Positions 1 to 7,323 of a stretch of 17,874 bases of DNA are shown in pieces; position 1 is the first letter of the stretch; each line of letters begins with the position of its first letter. The translations under genes and the position numbers were made by a program. The notes under the pieces are model-generated. The model was not told where the DNA came from and made no database searches. It was given only the letters and a program-made list of their open reading frames with translations. The stretch lies in NCBI GenBank assembly GCA_937900285.1, contig CALCEM010000070.1:1-17874 (forward strand), written 5' to 3'. Source of the stretch: an uncultured Fretibacterium sp. (lineage in GTDB: Bacteria; Synergistota; Synergistia; Synergistales; Aminobacteriaceae).

Positions 1-8
1 CCCCCCCC
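1..8. repeat. Poly-C tract of at least 8
   Basis: Eight C in a row at the very edge of the window, inside the open frame of the SGNH-like gene, where it reads Pro-Pro-Pro. The rest of the window is AT-rich and I saw no other C run longer than five. The true length is unknown because it may continue upstream. It may be a slippage-prone tract or an assembly-edge artefact. Confidence 0.6.
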
Positions 9-849
9 GTTAAGTAAAAACGGAAAATTATTTGTGATGGGGAGTTCAGGTGTTAGGCACGGAGTAATGTGCGAAGAAATTGAAAAAAAATTAAACGTTC
101 AAGCCGTAAATTTTGGATTAACGGGGCCGTTGCAAAAATATCAGTTTGATCGCGTTAAAAATTCTTTGAGCAGTGGCGATATTGTTTTATTAATTAATGA
201 ATACCATTTATATGCTGATCGTTCGAGTTGGAGTAAATATTTTGATTCGTATTATATTTTTGTAATGGAATACGATACGGATTATTATAAAAATTTGCCG
301 TTAATCGAGAAAATAGCATTTATTTACCACGTTAACACAAAATTTTTATTTAAAAGATTAATAGCACGTTATACCGAAAAAGATGACGGCACAGAAGACG
401 CTAAATTTTTAGCTCAAGGCGAAAAAACTAGTGATTTTATGAATAAAAACGGAGACATAACGGACAATACAGTAGAGATGAGCACGTATAAAAAACCTGA
501 AACTCCCGAAAAAAATGCGCTACCATTAAAAAAATATCCAGGCGATGAAATGAGCATAATTCTTAAAAATTTCGCTGAATATTGTCGGAAAAATAATATT
601 AAATTATATGTTACGTGGCAAGCAATTTATCCAATTACAGATAAAAACAGATTTTACGGCCATGACCTTGAAGCTGTAAATAATATTAAAAATTTCTGGA
701 GTAATTTAAATGTTGAAGTTCTTGGAAATTATTACGATGCATTTTGTACAGCGGAAGAATGTTATAACAGCGAGGTTCATTTAAACGATAAAGGCCGGGA
801 AAAATATACAGCTCACTTAATTGAATTATTGAAACCAATATTTAATTAA
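1..849 (+). CDS. SGNH-hydrolase-like cell-surface protein, 5' end cut by window
   Basis: The reading frame is open from base 1, so the gene starts before the window. A GTG at 34 and an ATG at 37 are internal candidates only, with no clear ribosome binding site in front of them. The visible part opens with KLFVMGSSGVRHG, which resembles the first block of SGNH/GDSL-type proteins (nucleophile Ser after a beta strand). This is followed by an NFGLTG stretch, IVLLINEYHLY, and a C-terminal EVHLNDKGREKY that resembles the block containing the catalytic His. The Asp usually three residues before that His is not there (Ser is), so activity is uncertain. Proteins of this kind often modify surface polysaccharides or act beside membrane O-acyltransferases, which is inference here. 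It ends at a strong terminator and is convergent with a family 2 glycosyltransferase gene, which fits an envelope role. Confidence 0.55.
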   Translation, partial: PPPLSKNGKLFVMGSSGVRHGVMCEEIEKKLNVQAVNFGLTGPLQKYQFDRVKNSLSSGDIVLLINEYHLYADRSSWSKYFDSYYIFVMEYDTDYYKNLPLIEKIAFIYHVNTKFLFKRLIARYTEKDDGTEDAKFLAQGEKTSDFMNKNGDITDNTVEMSTYKKPETPEKNALPLKKYPGDEMSIILKNFAEYCRKNNIKLYVTWQAIYPITDKNRFYGHDLEAVNNIKNFWSNLNVEVLGNYYDAFCTAEECYNSEVHLNDKGREKYTAHLIELLKPIFN

Positions 850-860
850 ATCAAATTAAA

Positions 861-899
861 AGGGCAGTAATTAATTTTATTGCCCTAAATTTTTTTATT
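861..899. terminator. Bidirectional rho-independent terminator
   Basis: Bases 861-870 (AGGGCAGTAA) pair with 877-886 (TTATTGCCCT) in a 10-bp stem with one G-U pair and a 6-base loop. A T-rich run follows at 889-899. On the minus strand the same hairpin is followed by an AT-rich tract with several T. It sits between the convergent ends of the SGNH-like gene (stop at 849) and the glycosyltransferase gene (stop at 902), so it can end both transcripts. Confidence 0.85.
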
Positions 900-901
900 T
901 T

Positions 902-1846
902 TTATACGCATATAATTTGTTTTATCGCTGTTATAAAATCCCGATAAATATAACCGTACTTAATTAAATAAAAAATTCTGACGAGCTTAAATTTATTTTT
1001 TTTGCTGTAAAGCCAGATAAAATTATTTAAATATTTTTCAATTTCTGGATATTTTTTTAACTTTTCGGCGTACATGCTCTTAAATAATTCGGCAGCCTTT
1101 AAACCGTTTAACGAATAATTTTTATAATCTTTTATTTTTTTCAACGGAGAGCCTATAAAATTTTTTAATCTCTTTTGCGAACTTACATCATTATTTAAAC
1201 CGCTCGTAACGTTACTGGCATGCTGACGATATAGCATTAATTTAATCGGAACATGTTTTATTACTCCGAACGCACTCGCATATAAACCAATCCAGCGATC
1301 ATGTAAACCCATTTCGGATTTATATTCACCGAGATTTTTGTATAAAATTTTATTTATCATCATTAAACAGCCGGTTATACAATAACGCATTAATAATTTA
1401 TTGAAATTCGTGTAATGCTTTCCGCAAAATATTCCCATTGGATTTTTTAAATTTTCATCGACGAGTTCAGCATCTCCATAAACTAGGATCGGCGTATTTT
1501 TCCCGTGTAAATTTTCAAGCTTCTGCATTTCGTCAAAAGTAATTTTAATTTTATCAGGCAGCCAAAAATCATCCTGATCACAGAACATTATATAATCTGC
1601 TTGAGCATGTTTGAGCAATTCAAAAAAATTACTGCCGGGACTTTTACATGTTACATTATCGCGAATAATTTTTATTTTATCAGGGTATTTGTTTTCAAAA
1701 TCGCAAATTATTTTAAACGTGTCATCTGTAGAGCCGTCATCACGAATTAAAATTTTAAAATCCTGAAACGACTGCGCTAAAAGTGATTTTATCTGCTCAG
1801 AAATATATTTTTCTCCGTTGTAACATGCTAGTAATATTTCAATCAT
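902..1846 (-). CDS. Family 2 glycosyltransferase
   Basis: A 314-residue GT-A fold glycosyltransferase, likely cytoplasmic or at the inner membrane face, moving a sugar from a nucleotide-sugar donor onto a surface polysaccharide. Visible motifs, numbered from the ATG: the N-terminal strand MIEILLACYNGEKYI typical of GT2 enzymes, DDGSTDD (36-42) of the nucleotide pocket, CDQDDFW (89-95) carrying the DxD metal site, and GLHDRW further on in the acceptor/catalytic region. It resembles rhamnosyltransferase-type GT2 proteins, but the sugar cannot be told. Start choice: an upstream in-frame GTG at 1861 overlaps the previous stop as GTGA but has no ribosome binding site. The ATG at 1846 has GAGGTG about 12 bases upstream and gives the usual family N-terminus. 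It is the last gene of the minus-strand operon and ends at the shared terminator. Confidence 0.85.
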   Translation of the reverse strand: MIEILLACYNGEKYISEQIKSLLAQSFQDFKILIRDDGSTDDTFKIICDFENKYPDKIKIIRDNVTCKSPGSNFFELLKHAQADYIMFCDQDDFWLPDKIKITFDEMQKLENLHGKNTPILVYGDAELVDENLKNPMGIFCGKHYTNFNKLLMRYCITGCLMMINKILYKNLGEYKSEMGLHDRWIGLYASAFGVIKHVPIKLMLYRQHASNVTSGLNNDVSSQKRLKNFIGSPLKKIKDYKNYSLNGLKAAELFKSMYAEKLKKYPEIEKYLNNFIWLYSKKNKFKLVRIFYLIKYGYIYRDFITAIKQIICV

Positions 1847-1857
1847 AATTTTATAAT

Positions 1858-4293
1858 TCACCTCGTAAACGGATCACGAAACCCGCAAGTTAAACTTAAA
1901 TCACGAATTTTATTTTTTAAATCCTCGTAAACTCTCAAGCCCTCAACATCATTATTATTTTCAAATTCCGTTTTAGCCTGCTCCTCTATTTCGTTGATTT
2001 TCGTAATAAATTCATCAATCGTAAAATTTCCGTCAAGCTCTATTAATTTGGCTCTAACGTTCTCAATTTCGGAATTTAAATTTAAATCTTCCTGCGTTAA
2101 TTCCTTTAATCTGTTCTGCAAAATTCTCCGCTCATCATCGTTCAAACATGATGAAATATAATCATCTTCACTCTTAAATCCCAACGATAATAATTTTTTA
2201 CTGAAATTAATTTCATTCTTCTGCAACATTTCCCGCCCGATCGACAAATCAGTTTCAACGCTGTGAAGAGCCGTCATAATTTCATCTAATTTTTGGGTGC
2301 AGTTAATTTTATTTTCGCGCCGTGAATCTGATTGAACCCGTAAATTTTCGATTTCTTTATTCATTTTTTCCGTCTCAATATCCGGATCACGAGAACCAAA
2401 TAATACGATCCTCTGCTGTTGAAATCCATCGCGTTCTGCCTCGACTGCTTTTAACCTGCTTAATAATTCCTCGCGCTTAACTTTAAATAAATCTTTTTCC
2501 TTCTTTAAATTATTTATTTCGGTATTCGCAACAGTTAATTTTCTTTCAAGCTCATCACGCTTAATTATTCCCGTCTCCCAGTCGTTTTTTCTGATCTCAA
2601 GATTTTCAATAATTTCAATCGGATTTTTATCGGGCAAAGTTTTATAACCATACGGCATAATCTGAGAAATTAATTCACGTCTCAAACTTGCAGTAATTTC
2701 ATTTTGAGTTTTATTTTCTGATTCAAGTCTGATCTCTTCGGCTCTGGAATTTTGCAAAATAAATAATGCTTCTTGATGCCAGCGCGTTAACTCGTCCCGG
2801 CCTTCCCTTATTTTTTCTAACTCGTCCGCAGCGTTTTTCATTTCGCGTTCCGCATTTTCGGCGGTGTCAGCGTTGTTTCTCGCAAGCTGTAAATTATCTC
2901 TAGTTTTTTGGCGCGCTCTGTCTATTTCTTCAAATGGTGATATACCGCTCCCAAGCTGTAAACCTAAATCAGAAACTTTTAAAGAAATTTCGGCGTTCAA
3001 ATTCGTAATTTTTTCCTGTATTCTGCTTTCTTCTCGTCCAGTCTCAATAATTTCCTCCGATAATTTTCCTGCACGCTCCTGCCTTAAATTTATTTCGGCC
3101 TTCAAATTTTCAAGATTTTTCTGCGTGATGTTCAGCTGTTCGTGAACTTGCTCAGGATTCGGCACGGAAGCTCCCGAAACATACGGATGACTCAGAGAAC
3201 CGCATAAAGGACACGCGATGCCATCCTGTAATAATTCCCGCACTGCATCTAAATCCTCAATTCTCCGCAGTAAAGCGACACGGCGTTCTAATTTTTCGGA
3301 CTCGGATTGTAATTCATAAATTTTCCCAATCTGTTCAACGTCCTGTAAATTTAAATTTCTGGTCTCCTGTTGAATGCGCGTTTTTATCTCATGAAAATTT
3401 TTTAATTTCTCCTGTAAAGCGTGTTCATCCTGAAATTTTTTATACAGCTCATCTAAATCTTCGAGGCGTTTTATATTTTTATTGCAGATTTCGCGCCATT
3501 CCGTTAAGCTCCGACCCTTCAAAGAACTTTCATAAAATGATCTGGCACGCGTATAATTTTTTTCTGCAATAGTAAATTTTTGAGTTATCTCGCTCAACAT
3601 GGCCGCACGATCGTTTAACATGCTTTGAGATTGAGTTTTATTTTTTATTGCGAGATCATAATTTTTTTTGAGTTCAATGCTTCTGTTGACCGCATCGGAA
3701 TATAACTCATAACATTTTTTTATGCCCTCAAGACTGGTTAATAATTTTTCGTCCGAAGTCCTAACCTGTAAAAATTTTCTGGCTTCACGCAAATTAATTT
3801 CGAGCCGTTCAATTTCTGTTAAATTCTTTTCAATTATTACTGTGCAGTCACGTAATTTTTTATCGGCCTCCGTAAATTCTTCGCGGACTTTTACAGCCGA
3901 TTCCTGACGATCTTTTAATTGCTCATCGACCGTCTTAACTTTTTTTGCGAGATTATTTAATTTTGCCTGTTCCGATAATTTATCGCGGTATTCGGATTCA
4001 ATGACCGTTAAAGATTCTCCGGCACTTTGTAAATTTGTACGAGCCTGCGCCATGTCATCACGTAATGAGTTTTGTTTCTCAATATTTTTTTTGCGGGCTG
4101 ACCTCAACTCTAAAATTTCAGAATATTCCGCACCCAATTCCAGAGTTTTACGACCGCGCTCAAGTCTTTCTTTTGACGGAACAAATAAAGCAATTTGGCG
4201 ATCCAATTCACTCCGCTTTATATTTAGCTCTTTTAATTTCGCACGCTGTTCAAGTATTTTTAAAATATTTTCAAGTTCTGTTATTACGTTCAT
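1858..4293 (-). CDS. SbcC-like coiled-coil zinc-hook protein lacking both ATPase heads
   Basis: An 811-residue, highly charged, mostly helical protein with long heptad-like Glu/Lys/Leu/Arg stretches. The hook is GIACPLCGSLSHP with Cys361 and Cys364, nearly identical to the zinc hook I recall for E. coli SbcC (GQPCPLCGSTSHP). In the SbcC/Rad50 family this CxxC pair binds zinc between two molecules at the tip of an antiparallel coiled coil. About 360 residues precede the hook and about 447 follow, so both arms are full length. What is missing is striking. There is no N-terminal half-ATPase with a Walker A P-loop: the protein starts directly in coil. There is no C-terminal half with the LSGGE-type signature or Walker B: it ends at CGFRDPFTR. 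No SbcD nuclease gene is nearby. The start overlaps the end of tilS by 23 bases and has a good ribosome binding site, arguing for a real translated gene. Function is unknown: a structural tether, a partner of a complete SbcC, or a decayed relic are all possible. Confidence 0.8.
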   Translation of the reverse strand: MNVITELENILKILEQRAKLKELNIKRSELDRQIALFVPSKERLERGRKTLELGAEYSEILELRSARKKNIEKQNSLRDDMAQARTNLQSAGESLTVIESEYRDKLSEQAKLNNLAKKVKTVDEQLKDRQESAVKVREEFTEADKKLRDCTVIIEKNLTEIERLEINLREARKFLQVRTSDEKLLTSLEGIKKCYELYSDAVNRSIELKKNYDLAIKNKTQSQSMLNDRAAMLSEITQKFTIAEKNYTRARSFYESSLKGRSLTEWREICNKNIKRLEDLDELYKKFQDEHALQEKLKNFHEIKTRIQQETRNLNLQDVEQIGKIYELQSESEKLERRVALLRRIEDLDAVRELLQDGIACPLCGSLSHPYVSGASVPNPEQVHEQLNITQKNLENLKAEINLRQERAGKLSEEIIETGREESRIQEKITNLNAEISLKVSDLGLQLGSGISPFEEIDRARQKTRDNLQLARNNADTAENAEREMKNAADELEKIREGRDELTRWHQEALFILQNSRAEEIRLESENKTQNEITASLRRELISQIMPYGYKTLPDKNPIEIIENLEIRKNDWETGIIKRDELERKLTVANTEINNLKKEKDLFKVKREELLSRLKAVEAERDGFQQQRIVLFGSRDPDIETEKMNKEIENLRVQSDSRRENKINCTQKLDEIMTALHSVETDLSIGREMLQKNEINFSKKLLSLGFKSEDDYISSCLNDDERRILQNRLKELTQEDLNLNSEIENVRAKLIELDGNFTIDEFITKINEIEEQAKTEFENNNDVEGLRVYEDLKNKIRDLSLTCGFRDPFTR

Positions 4294-5296
4294 ACGTTAA
4301 TACTCCTTCTGAAGCAGTTACAAAAATTCCTCCGCCCCACTGAAATTCAAACGAGCCGGATTTTTTTATGAGTTCCGAAAATTTTTCACATTTATTTCTG
4401 GAGAGCGTTATTAAATTTAATTCCCGTCCACTTTCGCGAATCAATAATTTACGCTCGTAATCTGATAATCTGCGCAAAAATTTTATATTGAGTCTCAATA
4501 ATTTTTTATCATTTTCCAATTTTGCAAGCTTTAAAAGTTCATGACCCTTTAACTCTTCGTGATCGCGTAAAATTCTCAAATCCTGCCCGAAATCTGCGAG
4601 ATGATTTATTACACCGGGATTAATATTTTCTTCGATAAACGGAATTAATTTTAATCTTATAAAATTCCTCGTGTAATCCGTATCATTATTTGTATAATCT
4701 TCGCACCATTTTATATTACGCAGTCTCAAAATTTCCCGTAAATATTCGCGAGTTAAATTTATCAGAGGTCTATAAAATTTTATTCCGGCTATTTCGTTCA
4801 CCGGTAAAATTCCAGCTGCTCCGCGTATACCTGTCCCGCGTAAAATATTAAATAAAACTGTTTCGGCCATGTCGTTTAAATTATGTCCTAAAATTATCGA
4901 ATCAATATTATTATTTTCAGCGATGTTTATTAATTTCTGCTGTCTGATTCTTCTGGCTGAAGTTTCGACCGATTCGCCTTTTAATTTTTCGCTGTTTATA
5001 TCGACATTGCTTAATATAAATTTTAAATTCCATTCGGCGCATAAATTTTTTACAAATTCTGCATCATCATTTGAATTATTTCGGATATTATGATTTATGT
5101 GAGCAACGATGATTTTTTTGTCAGCATAAAATTTTTTGAACATCCATAACAGCGCAACAGAATCACCCCCGCCGGACACTCCAATTAAAACGGAATTATT
5201 ATTATTATTTAAAAATCCCTGTTCATTTCCGACTGAGAAAAAATATTTTTTTAAAACATAATCCGAATATTTATAATTAATCTTGTTCAGTTCCAT
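4271..5296 (-). CDS. tilS: tRNA(Ile)-lysidine synthetase
   Basis: TilS changes C34 of the CAU-anticodon tRNA-Ile to lysidine with ATP and lysine, so that the tRNA reads AUA. It is essential in most bacteria and cytosolic. The PP-loop signature SGGGDS is at residues 41-46 after strand SVLIGV. IIVAHINHNIR, the LGHNLNDMAETVL block and the RPLINLTREYLREIL block follow in the order expected of the N-type ATP pyrophosphatase domain, then TRNFIRLKLIPFIEENINPGV. At 341 residues it is shorter than E. coli TilS (about 430), with a reduced C-terminal domain, which is common. A run of five Asn (30-34) precedes the PP-loop. The ATG at 5296 overlaps the end of slt by 20 bases, and its 3' end overlaps the headless SbcC-like gene, suggesting translational coupling in a four-gene operon. 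Confidence 0.93.
   Translation of the reverse strand: MELNKINYKYSDYVLKKYFFSVGNEQGFLNNNNNSVLIGVSGGGDSVALLWMFKKFYADKKIIVAHINHNIRNNSNDDAEFVKNLCAEWNLKFILSNVDINSEKLKGESVETSARRIRQQKLINIAENNNIDSIILGHNLNDMAETVLFNILRGTGIRGAAGILPVNEIAGIKFYRPLINLTREYLREILRLRNIKWCEDYTNNDTDYTRNFIRLKLIPFIEENINPGVINHLADFGQDLRILRDHEELKGHELLKLAKLENDKKLLRLNIKFLRRLSDYERKLLIRESGRELNLITLSRNKCEKFSELIKKSGSFEFQWGGGIFVTASEGVLTYERNNRT
4303..4308 (-). promoter_or_regulatory. Ribosome binding site of the headless SbcC-like gene
   Basis: On the minus strand AAGGAG lies 9 bases before the ATG at 4293, inside the last codons of tilS. This is a near-ideal site. It supports the start in the coil region and argues that the missing N-terminal ATPase half is not simply due to a wrongly called start. 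Confidence 0.8.
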
Positions 5297-7229
5297 ATAA
5301 TAGCCTGTACACTTCTAAATTTGCGTAAACTCGTTGAACATATCCCAAAGTTTCACTTAATGTTATAGTCTCGATCCAGCGCGGTAAATTTAAACTGTCG
5401 CCACCATCTTTTAACCATTTGCGTGCATTTCCCGAACCTGCGTTATATGCGGCCATGACCCATTCTTTTTTTGAAAAACTTTTACTCAGCCACCCCAAAT
5501 GTGACGCACCCAAAATAATATTATCGTTAGCGTTATATAAATTATATTTTGCAAGTCCTGCACGTTTAGCTTCTTCTTTAGCAGTCGCCGGCATCAGTTG
5601 CATAAGTCCGGCAGCTCCGACCCAGCTTCTGGCATTAACTTTAAACGCACTTTCCTGACGCATTATCGCCCAAATAAAATTTTTTTCGACTCCGTATTTT
5701 TTTGCGGCCGCTTCGACTTGAGATTTATAAGCTCTTGGGTATAACGCTTCGAGATCAAACCTGTAAAATGTTGTCCCCTTTCCAGTCGTTAATAAATTTT
5801 CCATTCGTCTAGCTTCGGAATATGCTTCATCTGAGCCGAGCCATTTCGATAAAATTAAAGCCCGATATAATTCGCGGGTGCTTGCCTTTGGCCGGGATAA
5901 TTTTAAATATGCGTGGTTTATAAATCCATATTGTTCGAGTTCAGTCGGCTTTAAAGTTAAATTAGGGTTGGTGCCGTTAATAATTTTTAAATTTTTATTC
6001 GCGAGCAATGCGTAAATTGTCAACGGATATTTATTTTTTAAGGTGTTCATAGTTTTTTCAGCTTCGGATTTTTGGCCGGAATGGTTTTGAGCATACGCCA
6101 GCCAATGTAAAATACGCGCTCTCGTATATGTGTCAACTCCCGGAGCATCAGCCAGTTTAAATAATTTTGCAGCTTCCGCATAATTTCCAGCCTCAATATT
6201 TTTCCAAGCTCTGGCCCATAAAACGTTAAATGAATATCTCGTGTTGGGAAAAGATTTTAAAATTTGTGCTTCGACATTAGTTTTATTATTTCCTTGAGGG
6301 TACAAATTTGCCAACGACTGAAGCGCACGGGCTTTAATATCACCTTTGCGGTTTTTGGAAATTTTAACGAGAGTATTTAAACAAGCATCCATCATGCCTT
6401 TATCTTTTGCAAGATTTGAAATTCTAGTGACGGAGGCTAAAGCGTAAGAATTTCCATTTAAAGCCAATCCGCTCCATAAATTTAGAGCAGCAGTATTATT
6501 TTTTAATCTCGATAAAGCCCACGCACGGTAATAAATAGCTTTTCGACTGCTTAAATTTTTTAAAATTTCTTCGGCTTGCTTATTATTTCCTGTTTGATGA
6601 TAGTAAACACCTAATGCAATTTTTACACTGTTCGAAGGAGTTTTAATCTGAGATAAAATCTGCGCAGCGTCTTTATTAGTCGGTTGAAGCTCCAGTAATT
6701 GAAGCGCGTTATTGGCGTTTTTATTATTTGTAATTAATTTTGTGAGCGTGAAAATTTTTCTGTCATCAGTGTTAGCGAGTTCGAGCATACGATTTAAAGC
6801 ATTTTGTAAATTATTTGAATCGTGAATTGAATCGTATAACCTGTATTGAGCAAACGCTACATAATATTTTAAATCGGCCGGAGCAACTCTGTAAAATCTT
6901 TCAGCTAAATTTATAGCGTCGTTAGTTCTCTTTAATTTTTCATATCCGAGCAATAAAGTCATATCGGCATAAGGTTTTTTATTTTCCGGCAAATTTTTAG
7001 ATTGAGTTTCAAGAATTTTAACGGCCTCGTTCCATTTTTCCTGAAATCTGTAAGCATTCGCCATTAACGCATAATCACGCGCTGATTTTTTTGACTGAGC
7101 ATTAAAATTATTTTCCATTTGCGCCCAAGAACGTTGCCAAAATAATTCATAAAGGCTGGCGGAGTAAACTGGTTTTAAATTTATGAGTGAGAATAAAAAT
7201 ATTATTGAAATTAAAAATTTTTTGCGCAT
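5277..7229 (-). CDS. slt: Soluble lytic murein transglycosylase (Slt type, GH23) with TPR-like region
   Basis: Cleaves peptidoglycan between MurNAc and GlcNAc, leaving 1,6-anhydro-MurNAc, in the periplasm. The 650-residue protein has a signal peptide (KK, then a hydrophobic run, cleavage near PVYSA, residues 20-24). A long alpha-helical, TPR/superhelix-like region follows to about residue 470, then a C-terminal SLT domain. Catalytic Glu526 lies in AIMRQESAF, followed by GAAGLMQLMPAT, NIILGASHL and MAAYNAGSGNARKW, the classic SLT motifs in order. The length is close to E. coli Slt70. The start ATG at 7229 gives the signal peptide. AAGGAG lies 14 bases upstream, which is a long gap, but an in-frame stop just above excludes an earlier start. 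It is the first gene of the minus-strand operon slt-tilS-hook protein-glycosyltransferase, transcribed from the divergent promoter region shared with tyrS. Confidence 0.93.
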   Translation of the reverse strand: MRKKFLISIIFLFSLINLKPVYSASLYELFWQRSWAQMENNFNAQSKKSARDYALMANAYRFQEKWNEAVKILETQSKNLPENKKPYADMTLLLGYEKLKRTNDAINLAERFYRVAPADLKYYVAFAQYRLYDSIHDSNNLQNALNRMLELANTDDRKIFTLTKLITNNKNANNALQLLELQPTNKDAAQILSQIKTPSNSVKIALGVYYHQTGNNKQAEEILKNLSSRKAIYYRAWALSRLKNNTAALNLWSGLALNGNSYALASVTRISNLAKDKGMMDACLNTLVKISKNRKGDIKARALQSLANLYPQGNNKTNVEAQILKSFPNTRYSFNVLWARAWKNIEAGNYAEAAKLFKLADAPGVDTYTRARILHWLAYAQNHSGQKSEAEKTMNTLKNKYPLTIYALLANKNLKIINGTNPNLTLKPTELEQYGFINHAYLKLSRPKASTRELYRALILSKWLGSDEAYSEARRMENLLTTGKGTTFYRFDLEALYPRAYKSQVEAAAKKYGVEKNFIWAIMRQESAFKVNARSWVGAAGLMQLMPATAKEEAKRAGLAKYNLYNANDNIILGASHLGWLSKSFSKKEWVMAAYNAGSGNARKWLKDGGDSLNLPRWIETITLSETLGYVQRVYANLEVYRLLYGTEQD

Positions 7230-7264
7230 ATAAATTTTGTGAACTCCTTATAAAAATTCTGGTT

Positions 7265-7274
7265 ATTATATAAT
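7265..7274. promoter_or_regulatory. Palindromic -10 element for divergent slt and tyrS transcription
   Basis: ATTATATAAT is a perfect 10-base palindrome. It contains a consensus TATAAT on the plus strand (7269-7274) and another on the minus strand (7265-7270). It is in the only gap (7230-7309) between the divergent slt and tyrS genes. I see no good -35 box on either strand: TTTACA on the minus strand (7289-7284) is only 13 bases away and CTTATA on the plus strand is a poor match. A factor bound here could switch or balance the two directions, which is inference. Confidence 0.5.
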
Positions 7275-7292
7275 ACGTTGACTTGTAAATTT

Positions 7293-7323
7293 GGGAGGCA
7301 TTATGAATTTTGAACGCATTTGA
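7293..7323 (+). promoter_or_regulatory. tyrS ribosome binding site with an out-of-frame ATG mini-ORF
   Basis: GGGAGG (7293-7298) is followed by an ATG at 7303 in a different frame. That ATG opens a six-codon reading frame (MNFERI, stop TGA at 7321). The apparent tyrS start is a TTG at 7310, 11 bases after the ribosome binding site. Removing one T from the TTTT at 7308-7311 would put the ATG in frame with tyrS (M-N-L-N-A-F). It may be a small leader peptide, a weakening start arrangement, or a one-base sequencing error. Confidence 0.45.

Noticed and set aside
1859..1861. GTG as start of the family 2 glycosyltransferase
   Set aside because: It overlaps the upstream stop as GTGA with no ribosome binding site. 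The ATG at 1846 has GAGGTG at a workable distance and gives the usual N-terminus.
2864..4343. Plus-strand reading frames of 60-100 codons opposite the hook protein gene (2864-3145, 3722-3907, 4001-4343)
   Set aside because: They are shadows of the 811-codon minus-strand gene, share its coding periodicity, lack ribosome binding sites and resemble no family.
7230..7309. A possible T-box or tyrosine-responsive leader before tyrS
   Set aside because: The gap is only about 80 bases and has no conserved T-box pattern or terminator hairpin.
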